The position numbers were made by a program, and so were the translations under genes. From Flavobacterium aquicola (GTDB lineage: Bacteria > Bacteroidota > Bacteroidia > Flavobacteriales > Flavobacteriaceae), in assembly GCF_003385115.1 (NCBI RefSeq), contig NZ_QUNI01000006.1, positions 132,986 through 196,985 on the forward strand: 64,000 nt of DNA, given 5' to 3'. The notes below the pieces were generated by a model, which worked only from the letters and a program-made list of their open reading frames with translations, searched no databases and was not told the origin of the DNA. Positions 17,180-25,564 of this stretch are shown here, in pieces (positions within the stretch are counted from its first letter, which is position 1; every line of letters starts with the position of its first letter).

Positions 17180-17214
17180 AAAGCCAGCCTGCAATTTGCA
17201 TGCTGGCTTTTTTA
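17180..17214 (+). terminator. Intrinsic terminator of the HtrA gene
   Basis: AAAGCCAGC (17180-17188) pairs with GCTGGCTTT (17202-17210), with an inner TGCA/TGCA pairing, followed by T residues. Confidence 0.8.
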
Positions 17215-17259
17215 TTTAAAAAAAAGAAAAAAAAAAGTTACGAAATCGATTGAAATAAT

Positions 17260-17267
17260 TATTTTTG
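17260..17267 (+). promoter_or_regulatory. Predicted promoter element of gap
   Basis: TATTTTTG matches TAnnTTTG about 80 nt before the gap ATG at 17347. No good TTG lies at the usual distance upstream. Confidence 0.4.
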
Positions 17268-17346
17268 CGTCAAATTTTAAATTATTACAACAATAATTAT
17301 TGTTTTTGTTACAAAAAACAAACTAAGCAAATACAAAATTTTCAAC

Positions 17347-18795
17347 ATGAATAACATGGATTTATACGAAAAAGAGGTTTCGTTACAAGCCGACAGAAGA
17401 CGTTCAGGTGTAGAGCTAATTAAAATCATCAGCGATTTATGGTACGACAAATCAATTGAACTGGTTTTGTTCCGCAATCAGTTAATCGACCGAAATGTAA
17501 GCGAAATTATAAACCTGCACGAATACGCCGCAAAATTTATAGGTAAGCCAATTTCAGTTTCCGACTCGGTTGAAATTGCCAATGTCATCTTTAGCTTAGA
17601 TTTACCGCCTTCGAAATTAGACATTGGTAAATTAACTTACGAATACCGATTGGAAGACGAAAAACACCCAGATGTGAGACATTTCGTTTTACACAAATTA
17701 AAAAAAGCCAAATTAACCAAAGAAATAAAACCAAAAGATGTTGTCCTTTATGGTTTTGGACGTATCGGACGCCTGTTGGCACGCGAACTAATGTCCAGAA
17801 CCGGCAAAGGAGAGCAAATGCGCCTGCGAGCGATTGTAACGAGAGACAAAAACGATGCAGACAGTTTAGAGAAAAGAGCTTCTCTATTGCGTTACGATTC
17901 CATCCACGGAGATTTTCAAGGATCAGTTATTGCCGATCCTGCCAACAATGCGTTAATTATCAACGGCACCACAGTTCACATTATTACCGCAAATACTCCC
18001 GAAGAAATCGACTATACTCACTACGGAATTGACAGTGCACTTGTGATTGACAATACTGGAGCTTTTACAACCAAAGAAGCTTTGAGCCGTCATTTAGTTT
18101 CCAAAGGAACTGACAAAGTATTGCTTACTGCACCTGGAAAAGGAGTTCCAAATATCGTTCATGGTGTTAACCAAAATGAATACAATCCAGATGAAATTGA
18201 CATTTTCTCCGCTGCTTCCTGCACGACCAATGCTATCACTCCAATTTTAAAAGCGATTGAAGATACTTTGGGAGTTATCAAAGGACATTTGGAAACTATT
18301 CACGCTTACACTAATGATCAAAATCTGGTCGATAACATGCACAAAAAATACCGCCGTGGAAGAGCTGCATCTTTAAATATGGTAATCACCGAAACTGGTG
18401 CAGGCACGGCTGTTGCCAAAGCCTTACCATCACTGGAAGGCAAATTAACTTCCAACGCTATTCGCGTTCCAGTACCAAACGGTTCGCTGGTAGTCCTAAA
18501 TCTTGAAGTAAATACTGAAACATCTGTCGAAGCCATCAACGCTATTATGAAAAAATATGCTTTAGAAGGAGAATTGGTGGAACAAATAAAATATTCGTTA
18601 AACAATGAATTAGTCTCTTCAGATATTGTTGGAACGTCGGCGCCTTCCATTTATGACAGCAATGCAACAATCGTTTCGAAAGACGGCAAAAACATAGTGC
18701 TATACATTTGGTACGATAACGAATACGGCTACAGCCACCAAGTCATCCGTCTTGCAAAATACATTGCCAAAGTAAGACGCTTTACATATTACTAG
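17347..18795 (+). CDS. gap: Glyceraldehyde-3-phosphate dehydrogenase, long form
   Basis: Oxidises glyceraldehyde-3-phosphate to 1,3-bisphosphoglycerate with NAD(P). At 482 residues it is about 140 longer than the usual 335-residue enzyme. The extra part is N-terminal (about 1-135, with EVSLQADRRRSGVELIKIIS). The Rossmann domain then starts at VVLYGFGRIGRLLARELMSR. The active-site Cys292 lies in SAASCTTNAITP, and WYDNEYGYSHQVIRL marks the C-terminal helix. This long form is known in Bacteroidetes and some Proteobacteria. The Met at residue 4 is an alternative start. A monocistronic unit ends at the hairpin near 18878. Confidence 0.93.
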   Translation: MNNMDLYEKEVSLQADRRRSGVELIKIISDLWYDKSIELVLFRNQLIDRNVSEIINLHEYAAKFIGKPISVSDSVEIANVIFSLDLPPSKLDIGKLTYEYRLEDEKHPDVRHFVLHKLKKAKLTKEIKPKDVVLYGFGRIGRLLARELMSRTGKGEQMRLRAIVTRDKNDADSLEKRASLLRYDSIHGDFQGSVIADPANNALIINGTTVHIITANTPEEIDYTHYGIDSALVIDNTGAFTTKEALSRHLVSKGTDKVLLTAPGKGVPNIVHGVNQNEYNPDEIDIFSAASCTTNAITPILKAIEDTLGVIKGHLETIHAYTNDQNLVDNMHKKYRRGRAASLNMVITETGAGTAVAKALPSLEGKLTSNAIRVPVPNGSLVVLNLEVNTETSVEAINAIMKKYALEGELVEQIKYSLNNELVSSDIVGTSAPSIYDSNATIVSKDGKNIVLYIWYDNEYGYSHQVIRLAKYIAKVRRFTYY

Positions 18796-18877
18796 CATTA
18801 AATTTACAGGCTGGGAAATGCTCTTTTAGTGTTAATTTTAGTTTTTTAGATAATAAATTGCCCCAGCCTGAATATCT

Positions 18878-18913
18878 AAAACCGCCTTGCTCCAGCAGCT
18901 TGGCGGTTTTTTC
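18878..18913 (+). terminator. Intrinsic terminator of gap
   Basis: AAACCGCC (18879-18886) pairs with GGCGGTTT (18902-18909), followed by a T tract. The loop contains a smaller GCT/AGC stem. Confidence 0.8.
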
Positions 18914-18966
18914 ATTATTATAACTATTCACAAACCTTATCACATTCACACATAAATTCTTTTACA

Positions 18967-18974
18967 TATATTTG
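18967..18974 (+). promoter_or_regulatory. Predicted promoter element of the NAD(P)H oxidoreductase gene
   Basis: TATATTTG matches TAnnTTTG, 33 nt before the preferred ATG at 19008. It overlaps the alternative TTG start at 18972, which makes that start implausible. Confidence 0.5.
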
Positions 18975-19007
18975 AAAGAAAACAAACAGCCAGAAAACTT
19001 ACTTAAA

Positions 19008-19607
19008 ATGAATATTTTAATTATTTACTGTCATCCAAGTGAAAAGTCATACACGTTTCAAATTCTTGATATAATGAAACAAACATTTATAGATCAAAAT
19101 TGGAATGTTGAAATTTCAGATTTGTATGCAATGAATTTTCAAAGTGATATGACAAGCCAAGAATACGAAAGAGAAGGATTTGCCAAAACAGATTTACCAA
19201 TTTCAGAAGATATTCTTACCGAACACAGAAAAATAGAATGGGCAGATTGTATCATTTTTCTCTATCCCGTTTGGTGGAGTGACTGTCCTGCAAAGTTAAA
19301 AGGATGGTTTGACAGAGTGTATTCTGTTGGTTACGCCTATGGCCAGAAACCAGACCTACCGAAAATGAAAACTATTAAATATGGTCTTGCTGTCTGCACA
19401 GCTGGACATCCAAATGAGTTTTTAGAAGAAATAGAAATTGCTCAAAGTATGAAAACAATTATGCTTGACGACAGACTAGGGAAAAGATTTGAACATAAAG
19501 AAATGATTATACTAGGCGGAACAACTTTAAACAATGAAGATATAAGACATGATCATAAAATAAAAATCGAAGCATTAGCTGCTAAAATAAAAATGCATTT
19601 CACATAA
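19008..19607 (+). CDS. NAD(P)H-dependent quinone oxidoreductase (flavodoxin-like fold)
   Basis: From the ATG at 19008 the protein has 199 residues. It belongs to the Flavodoxin_2/NQO1-MdaB-KefF group: NILIIYCHPSEKSYTF at the N-terminus binds the FMN/FAD phosphate, WADCIIFLYPVWWSDCPAKL at about 78-97 is the characteristic second motif, and KGWFDRVYSVGYAYG follows. Members transfer two electrons from NAD(P)H to quinones or related acceptors. The physiological substrate is unknown. A DUF1801 gene follows after 94 nt, possibly as a separate unit. Confidence 0.9.
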   Translation: MNILIIYCHPSEKSYTFQILDIMKQTFIDQNWNVEISDLYAMNFQSDMTSQEYEREGFAKTDLPISEDILTEHRKIEWADCIIFLYPVWWSDCPAKLKGWFDRVYSVGYAYGQKPDLPKMKTIKYGLAVCTAGHPNEFLEEIEIAQSMKTIMLDDRLGKRFEHKEMIILGGTTLNNEDIRHDHKIKIEALAAKIKMHFT

Positions 19608-19701
19608 ATACCTAACTATCAAATAGAAATCTATTGTCTATTAATTGAATTACTATTTTTATTAACTTCGTTTAGTACAATCTAATTTTGACAGACAAGA
19701 A

Positions 19702-20091
19702 ATGAATTCAGAAATACAAGCATATAACGACAAACAAACTGAAGCTGACAAAGCAATTTGCGACTTGCTTGCAACTGCTATTGACAGCGAACTAACTGAA
19801 GCGGAAAACAAAATCTGGCATGCAATTCCGGTTTGGTTTATTGACGGAAATCCAATTGTTGGCTATGGCAGACTCAAAGACAGTTTACGGCTGTTATTTT
19901 GGAGCGGTGATACTTTTGAAGAAGAAAAACTTCAAAAAGAAGGAAAATTTAAAGCTGCAGATATTCGGTATACATCTCCTGATCAAATCAATTTAGACGA
20001 TTTGTCACGCTGGATAAAAAAATCGCGAGAAATCCAATGGGATTATAAAAACATTGTAAAACGTAAAGGCCAGCTTGAACGATTAAAATAA
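19702..20091 (+). CDS. DUF1801 domain-containing protein
   Basis: A 129-residue protein with the DUF1801/YdhG-like pattern: AENKIWHAIPVWFIDGNPIVGYG at about 37-59, in which WHAIPVWFIDGNPI is the conserved core strand pair, and a LRLLFWSGDTFEE segment at about 66-78. The family folds like frataxin/YdeI and has no established activity. It ends 53 nt before the convergent Lrp-type regulator. No operon partner is evident. Confidence 0.8.
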   Translation: MNSEIQAYNDKQTEADKAICDLLATAIDSELTEAENKIWHAIPVWFIDGNPIVGYGRLKDSLRLLFWSGDTFEEEKLQKEGKFKAADIRYTSPDQINLDDLSRWIKKSREIQWDYKNIVKRKGQLERLK

Positions 20092-20144
20092 AATTAGCTT
20101 AAAAATTCTTCTCAAAAATTCAGGCTTCATTTCTATAAAACTTC

Positions 20145-20603
20145 TTAGATAGGCAAAACTGTCGTACTTTTCACTTCTGAAATAATAAAAAAACTGTTTA
20201 TCAAAGATACTTCGGGTAAAATGGATAATTTCATCTGATGAAAATGATGATAACTTTCCATATCTGGCAGTACAATTTTAAGCATATAATCAAAACTGCC
20301 CGAAACAAAATTACATTCCACAACCTCGGGCAGATCCAATATTGCACGATTAAAACTATCCGAAATATCAAAAGTCTGCTTCACCAAAGTCACCTGACAA
20401 TAAACAGTGAGGTTTTTGCCTAATTTTTTCTTATTCAAAATAGAAACATAACGCTCAATAACTCCCTCTTTTTCAAGGCGTTTAACTCTGTCATGAACCG
20501 GAGTGAGCGAAAGATTTATTTGATTCGAAATATCTTTTAATGTCAAATGTGCATCTTCCTGCAGGAGGCGAAGTATTTTTCTGTCATTTTCATCTAAAAT
20601 CAT
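20145..20603 (-). CDS. Lrp/AsnC family transcriptional regulator
   Basis: A 152-residue leucine-responsive-type regulator. The N-terminal helix-turn-helix is MILDENDRKILRLLQEDAHL, then TLKDISNQINLSLTPVHDRV (about 21-40). The C-terminal RAM ligand-binding domain contains VVECNFVSGSFDYMLKIVLP near 92-111. It is transcribed away from ald, with 211 nt between the start codons. In many bacteria an Lrp-family regulator next to ald activates alanine dehydrogenase in response to alanine, and the same role is inferred here. Confidence 0.93.
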   Translation of the reverse strand: MILDENDRKILRLLQEDAHLTLKDISNQINLSLTPVHDRVKRLEKEGVIERYVSILNKKKLGKNLTVYCQVTLVKQTFDISDSFNRAILDLPEVVECNFVSGSFDYMLKIVLPDMESYHHFHQMKLSILPEVSLINSFFIISEVKSTTVLPI

Positions 20604-20769
20604 AACAAAAACAAGTTTTATAAATTGATTTATAACAAAATAATCCGATAAATTTTCTTTTTAATATTCGAAAAAATATCAAATAAAGAATTATTTCATG
20701 CTAAAATACTAAATAAAAATAATATTTTCTTATTTTAACATTCATAAAACAAAAATTTTCTTTATCCCC

Positions 20770-20777
20770 TAAATTTG
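20770..20777 (+). promoter_or_regulatory. Predicted promoter element of ald
   Basis: TAAATTTG matches TAnnTTTG, 37 nt before the ald ATG. The AT-rich intergenic region upstream is the likely binding site for the divergent Lrp-type regulator, but no operator repeat is clear. Confidence 0.55.
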
Positions 20778-20814
20778 TAATGTAATATTAAATCAACCAC
20801 TTAAAACATACGTT

Positions 20815-21939
20815 ATGATAATCGGTGTTCCTAAAGAAATTAAGAATAATGAAAATCGAGTTGCCCTAACTCCAGCAGGTGTTGCTGAAATGATAAATAA
20901 TGGCCATAGCGTTTATGTTCAGACAACTGCAGGCGAAGGAAGCGGTTTTGCCGATGAAGAATATACTGCTGCCGGTGCTGTTGTTTTACCAGCAATTGAA
21001 GATGTATATGCAATCGCTGAAATGATTATCAAAGTAAAAGAACCAATCGCTTCAGAATATCCTCTTATCAAAAAAGATCAATTACTTTTCACATACTTCC
21101 ACTTTGCATCATCAGAGCCATTAACTCATGCCATGATTGAGCGTCAGGCAGTTTGTCTTGCCTATGAAACAGTTGAAAAAACAGACCGCAGTTTACCATT
21201 ATTAGTTCCAATGTCTGAAGTTGCGGGCCGTATGTCAATTCAGGAAGGTGCAAAATATTTAGAAAAACCATTAAAAGGAAGAGGAATTCTTCTTGGCGGT
21301 GTTCCTGGTGTTCCTCCTGCAAAAGTATTAGTACTTGGTGGCGGTATCGTAGGAACTCAAGCTGCAAAGATGGCTGCAGGTTTAGGAGCTCAAGTTACTA
21401 TTATGGATGTGAGCTTACCTCGTTTACGTCAATTAGATGATATTATGCCTGCCAATGTTACGACTATAATGTCTAATAGTTATAATATCAAAAAAGCAAT
21501 TACAGATACTGACTTAATCATCGGAGCTGTATTAATCCCAGGTGCAAAAGCGCCACATCTGATTAAACGCGACATGCTGAAATCTATGCGTCCTGGAACC
21601 GTTCTTGTTGATGTAGCAGTGGATCAAGGAGGCTGTATTGAAACCTGTTCTCCTACCACTCACGAAAACCCAACTTTCATTATTGACGATATTGTACATT
21701 ACTGCGTAGCAAATATGCCGGGCGCAGTTCCATATACTTCTACTTTAGCGCTTACCAATGCTACCTTGCCATATGCTTTACAATTGGCAAACAAAGGATG
21801 GCAAAAAGCCTGTGCCGAAAACGAAGAACTAAAAAAAGGACTAAACATTGCCAATGGAAAAATCCTGTACAAAGGAGTTGCCGAAGCTTGGAACCTTCCT
21901 TTTAATAAAGAGTTAGTATTAGAAAACGCAGTTTGTTAA
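20815..21939 (+). CDS. ald: Alanine dehydrogenase
   Basis: NAD-dependent reversible oxidative deamination of L-alanine to pyruvate and ammonia. A 374-residue protein of normal length starting MIIGVPKEIKNNENRVALTP. It contains the substrate-domain lysine motif IKVKEPI, DQLLFTYFHFASSEPLTHAM, and the Rossmann signature VLVLGGGIVGTQAAKMAAGL near 170-189, with the later VDVAVDQGGCIET segment. It stands alone, divergent from the Lrp-type gene and followed by a terminator. Confidence 0.97.
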   Translation: MIIGVPKEIKNNENRVALTPAGVAEMINNGHSVYVQTTAGEGSGFADEEYTAAGAVVLPAIEDVYAIAEMIIKVKEPIASEYPLIKKDQLLFTYFHFASSEPLTHAMIERQAVCLAYETVEKTDRSLPLLVPMSEVAGRMSIQEGAKYLEKPLKGRGILLGGVPGVPPAKVLVLGGGIVGTQAAKMAAGLGAQVTIMDVSLPRLRQLDDIMPANVTTIMSNSYNIKKAITDTDLIIGAVLIPGAKAPHLIKRDMLKSMRPGTVLVDVAVDQGGCIETCSPTTHENPTFIIDDIVHYCVANMPGAVPYTSTLALTNATLPYALQLANKGWQKACAENEELKKGLNIANGKILYKGVAEAWNLPFNKELVLENAVC

Positions 21940-21964
21940 TATTAATAAGTGCTTACTACACTAG

Positions 21965-22001
21965 AAAAACCCGTTTTGTCCTTCAAAATGGGTTTTCTGT
22001 T
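21965..22001 (+). terminator. Intrinsic terminator of ald
   Basis: AAAACCCGTTTTG (21966-21978) pairs with CAAAATGGGTTTT (21984-21996), including one G-T wobble, followed by T-rich DNA. Confidence 0.8.
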
Positions 22002-22011
22002 TTTATCAAGA

Positions 22012-22045
22012 AACAAAAAATCCGTCTCGATTATGAGACGGATTT
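22012..22045 (-). terminator. Intrinsic terminator of the minus-strand permease
   Basis: AAATCCGTCTC (22018-22028) pairs with GAGACGGATTT (22035-22045). Read on the minus strand, the hairpin is followed by a run of T. Confidence 0.8.
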
Positions 22046-22102
22046 ATCATTTAGAAATATTTTAAAATTATAGGTTTCAAATTGAAATCTGAGTTCTGAA
22101 TA

Positions 22103-23512
22103 CTATTCCTTACGTTTAGTCAAATAATACACTGGAATACCTGTCAGCATAATCAATACTCCCCATCCACAGGTAGAAAATTTAGTAAGCAGTAATCCGA
22201 TACAAATTGCAATAGCAACAACTATATATACAAGCGGTAAAAATGGATATCCAAAAGCTTTATATGGTCTTTCCGCTTCAGGCATTTTTTTTCTAAGGAT
22301 AAAAATTCCATAAATGGTAAGTATGTAAAAAATCAAAACGATGATGATTACAAAATCCAGCAAATCACCATATTTCCCTGTCAAACACAATGCCGATGCC
22401 CATACGCACTGCACCCACAAAGCCCAAGCAGGTACGCTCGCACTATTTAGGGAAGCTGCTTTCTTTAAAAACAAACCATCTTTAGCCATTGTGTAATACA
22501 CTCTCGCTCCAGCCATAATCAATCCGTTATTGCAGGCAAAAGTTGAAATCATAATCATCAAGGCAATGATAATGGTTCCCATGTCCCCAAAAGTATATTG
22601 AGAAGCAACAACCGCTACTCTATCAGATTTTGCTGTTGCAATTTCCTGCATCGGGATTACAGCCAGATACATTAAGTTGGTCAGAATATAAATGATTGTC
22701 ACAATAAAAGTTCCAAGAAACAAACTCAAACCTACATTGCGTTTTGGGTTTTTAATTTCTCCTGCAATAAAAGTCACTCCAACCCAAGCATCACTGGAAA
22801 ACAAAGAACCTACCATTGCTGCTGAAATTCCTGTCAGCAATGCAGTCCCGCCAATAGAACTCCACGATCCACTGTCAGTATCAAAGGCTTTTGAACCCCA
22901 AGCATCCGTCCAATTGGCATTCCAAATATCCGCTTTAGCAGCTAAAATAAATCCAAAGACAATTAATCCAAACAGTGATAAAATTTTAATTATCGTCAAA
23001 ACGGTCTGAAGAATTTTACTGTTCTTCACTCCACGGCTATTAATGTACGTCAACAAGACAATCGTAATTATGGAAACGATTTGTGCCGCATTTAGTTTAA
23101 AATCTCCCAGCTCATACAAAATATTTTCATCACTCAAAGGCGGATATAAATAAGCAGCAAATTTGGAAAACCCAACACCTACTGCAGCTATAGTTCCAGT
23201 TTGAATTACAGCAAAAAAACTCCAGCCGTACAAAAACGCGATTAGTTTATTATAAGCTTCTTTTAGGTAAACATACTGCCCTCCAGCATTAGGAAACATG
23301 GCACTCAATTCCCCGTAACTAACTGCCGCTATCATTGTTATTAAGCCCGAAATAAGCCATATAAGTATTAACCAGCCCGCAGATCCAACTTGTCTTGCGA
23401 TATCTGCACTTACAATAAATATCCCAGAACCTATCATCGATCCTACAACAAGCATAGTTCCGTCTAATAATCCGAGTTCTCTTTTAAATTCTCCTGGTTT
23501 GTTTTCTTCCAT
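22103..23512 (-). CDS. APC family amino acid permease
   Basis: A 469-residue integral membrane protein with about 12 predicted helices. The first helix carries the APC signature GSMIGSGIFIVSADIARQVG (unwound substrate-binding GSGIF). LSAMFPNAGGQYVYLKEAYN near helix 3 is also typical, and the C-terminal half includes APYKAFGYPF-like ERPYKAFGYPFLPL. It probably imports or exchanges amino acids across the inner membrane; the closest relatives are LAT-type exchangers and serine/threonine transporters. Substrate is unknown. It is convergent with ald and may contribute to alanine use, which is only an inference from position. Confidence 0.88.
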   Translation of the reverse strand: MEENKPGEFKRELGLLDGTMLVVGSMIGSGIFIVSADIARQVGSAGWLILIWLISGLITMIAAVSYGELSAMFPNAGGQYVYLKEAYNKLIAFLYGWSFFAVIQTGTIAAVGVGFSKFAAYLYPPLSDENILYELGDFKLNAAQIVSIITIVLLTYINSRGVKNSKILQTVLTIIKILSLFGLIVFGFILAAKADIWNANWTDAWGSKAFDTDSGSWSSIGGTALLTGISAAMVGSLFSSDAWVGVTFIAGEIKNPKRNVGLSLFLGTFIVTIIYILTNLMYLAVIPMQEIATAKSDRVAVVASQYTFGDMGTIIIALMIMISTFACNNGLIMAGARVYYTMAKDGLFLKKAASLNSASVPAWALWVQCVWASALCLTGKYGDLLDFVIIIVLIFYILTIYGIFILRKKMPEAERPYKAFGYPFLPLVYIVVAIAICIGLLLTKFSTCGWGVLIMLTGIPVYYLTKRKE

Positions 23513-23603
23513 ATTGTTGGTTTATTTTTTTGGTTGGCTAAAGATATACTTTTTTTTGAAAATGGCTCATGATCGTCTTTTTGTACAAACCATAGTTTTA
23601 TAA

Positions 23604-23633
23604 AAACAAAAACTCTTAAGTTTCCTTAAGAGT
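23604..23633 (-). terminator. Intrinsic terminator of the LysM-NlpC/P60 gene
   Basis: ACTCTTAAG (23612-23620) pairs with CTTAAGAGT (23625-23633) around TTTC. The minus-strand reading continues into a T run. Confidence 0.8.
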
Positions 23634-23658
23634 CAGTTCTAAATTTTATTATCAAGAA

Positions 23659-25068
23659 TTATTTAATCACTCGGTTTACTTGAGCAAAATTCCGGTGATA
23701 GTAAGGCTCTTTAGTTGATGAAATAATAACTCCAGAATGTGTCGAAGAATGAATAAATTTTATTTCATCGGCAGCCACTTCAATCACCATTCCGACATGA
23801 TTGATGTGTCGTCTTCCATTAGTTTTAAAGAAAATCAAATCTCCTTTCTGTGCATTTACATCATCAATTTTTTCACCAATAGCAGATTGTTCAATAGATG
23901 ATCTTGGCAGTTTTATGTCAAATGCGCCAAAAGTAGAATACATAAAACCAGAACAATCAAATCCAGCAGTTGTAGTCCCTCCGCTTCTATATCTGGTTCC
24001 TATCTTATCTGATGCTGACTGAATGATTTGAGCAATCAAATCTTCATTAGCAATAGTCAATCCTGTAGTTGTAGTGTCAGCTTGTTTTTCAATCTGACTT
24101 AAAGCAGCTCCATCTTCTTTTTTTATTTGATTCTCAATAGCGTTATTAGGAACTTGAATACTCAATTTCGCACCAACCTCTAATTTTTGTTTAATCGCTG
24201 GATTCTGTTTTTCTAATGACGCTACGGTTATACCATATTTTTTTGCAATTCCGTATTTAGTTTCTTTAGTCAAAACTTCATGGATAATTTCAGAAGTTGG
24301 AACTTGAGAATCTTCAACTATATTCTTCTCTTTATTTTTGTCTTCAGCAGGAATAATTTCTTTTTTTTCAGCCACTGCAGCCGGAAGTGTTTCTGTTTCA
24401 GATTTAGTTTCTTTTACAGCTAACTCTTTTGATGTTAATTTTCCGTTACTCGGAATCATAATTATCTGCCCTAGACTTAAGCCCTTCTTTCCTATTTTAG
24501 GATTGGCATTTTGCAGTTCTTTCAAGGTTATACCATATTCCTTTGCAATTGCATACAAAGATTCTTTTGGTTTCACTTCATGAGTTAAAGGCTCAGCCTT
24601 TTCAACAGTTTCTTCTAACTTTGGATTAGACAAATCAGCTATTTCTTTCTTGGATAGATTTGATGGAATACTAATGGTCTGCCCTATTTTCAATCCTTCA
24701 GTCTCTAAATTTGGATTGGCTTTATAAAGTAATTCGGCAGTTGTTTTATATTGTTTTGTAATGCCGTACAGTGTTTCTTTTGGTAATACCTGGTGATCAA
24801 TCTGAGTGGTCTTTTCAGAATCAGAAACTGTCAGATCATTTGTTTTTTTTGATTCAGAATTTGGAATTAACAAAACCTGATTCAGCTGTAAAGTCTTTTT
24901 AGCTTTAGGATTCAGCTTATAAATTGAGGCAATCGAAACATTATATTTTTGAGCAATACTAGAAATTGTTTCTCCTTTTACAATACTGTGCTTGATGTTA
25001 TTATCCTGAGAAAAGACACTAATACTACACAAAAAAACTGCTAAAACAATTACTCTCAAACACCTCAT
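23659..25068 (-). CDS. LysM-repeat NlpC/P60 peptidoglycan hydrolase
   Basis: A 469-residue secreted cell-wall enzyme. The signal peptide is MRCLRVIVLAVFLCSISVFS. Four LysM repeats follow: about 25-70 (HSIVKGETISSIAQKYNVS), 93-137 (HQVLPKETLYGITKQYK), 158-202 (HEVKPKESLYAIAKEYG) and 263-307 (HEVLTKETKYGIAKKYG). They bind glycan strands. A C-terminal NlpC/P60 domain (about 350-469) has the Cys of GFDCSGFMYS, the His of HINHVGMVIE and a third polar residue in KFIHSSTHSG, the Cys-His-His arrangement of DL-endopeptidases that cleave stem peptides. It is monocistronic. A truncated repeat-like spacer between LysM 3 and 4 is rich in Glu and Lys. Confidence 0.93.
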   Translation of the reverse strand: MRCLRVIVLAVFLCSISVFSQDNNIKHSIVKGETISSIAQKYNVSIASIYKLNPKAKKTLQLNQVLLIPNSESKKTNDLTVSDSEKTTQIDHQVLPKETLYGITKQYKTTAELLYKANPNLETEGLKIGQTISIPSNLSKKEIADLSNPKLEETVEKAEPLTHEVKPKESLYAIAKEYGITLKELQNANPKIGKKGLSLGQIIMIPSNGKLTSKELAVKETKSETETLPAAVAEKKEIIPAEDKNKEKNIVEDSQVPTSEIIHEVLTKETKYGIAKKYGITVASLEKQNPAIKQKLEVGAKLSIQVPNNAIENQIKKEDGAALSQIEKQADTTTTGLTIANEDLIAQIIQSASDKIGTRYRSGGTTTAGFDCSGFMYSTFGAFDIKLPRSSIEQSAIGEKIDDVNAQKGDLIFFKTNGRRHINHVGMVIEVAADEIKFIHSSTHSGVIISSTKEPYYHRNFAQVNRVIK

Positions 25069-25352
25069 TATTTTTTGATTTTCGTCCTATTATTATCAAT
25101 ACAAACGTATTAAATAGATGAATTATTATTTTATTAAATTTTCACCTCGAAAAACCACATTTTTTTCAAGAATTACAAATATAAGTTTTTAAGTAAATTT
25201 GAAAGCTAAAGCACAGCTAAAATTTAAAAAAAATCTTAGTCACTATCTTCATCAAAATAAACATTACTGTTATTCAAGTTTTTATCAAAGCAATCTGAAT
25301 GCCTTTTTTCAATAATCCAAACGGGTAAATGAATTCATAACTATTAAATATC

Positions 25353-25493
25353 CTAGCCCTGATGGGAATGAAAAGCCTTGCGAAGTAGACTTGTATTTTT
25401 TGCTGATATAAAAAAGCGACCAACGGAAGCTCCTTTTATATCAGCAAAAAAAGAAGGATATGAGCAAGCTTGAAAGGACAGCAGGATTTGCTC
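25353..25493 (+). repeat. Structured intergenic element, copy A
   Basis: CCTGATGG (25358-25365) can pair with GGACAGCAGG (25476-25485), leaving purine mismatches. This resembles the GATRG/GAYAGC module of copies B (51659-51780) and C (61455-61590). Inside is an 18-bp hairpin, TTTTTTGCTGATATAAAA near 25395-25413 with TTTTATATCAGCAAAAAA near 25434-25451. I recall similar AGCCCTGATGG...GGAYAGCAGG elements in other Flavobacterium intergenic regions, but could not search. Confidence 0.6.
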
Positions 25494-25511
25494 CATATTC
25501 AGATTTTAATT

Positions 25512-25547
25512 TAAACAAAAAACTCCCAAGCAATCTTGAGAGTTTTT
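25512..25547 (-). terminator. Intrinsic terminator of acn
   Basis: AAAACTCcCAAG pairs with CTTGaGAGTTTT (25519-25530 with 25535-25546), with one mismatch. The minus strand continues into a T run. Confidence 0.75.
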
Positions 25548-25564
25548 ATATAAATTGCAGATAG

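Larger units (their letters stand above)
25069..25564. other. Intergenic region with structured element and terminator
   Basis: 496 bases between two minus-strand genes. The centre is occupied by the structured element at 25353-25493 and the acn terminator lies at 25512-25547. The remaining ~280 bases next to the LysM gene show only AT-rich DNA. Confidence 0.6.

Noticed and set aside
25353..25493. Insertion sequence or MITE
   Set aside because: There are no terminal inverted repeats with target-site duplication and no transposase; the pairing pattern fits a structured element better.
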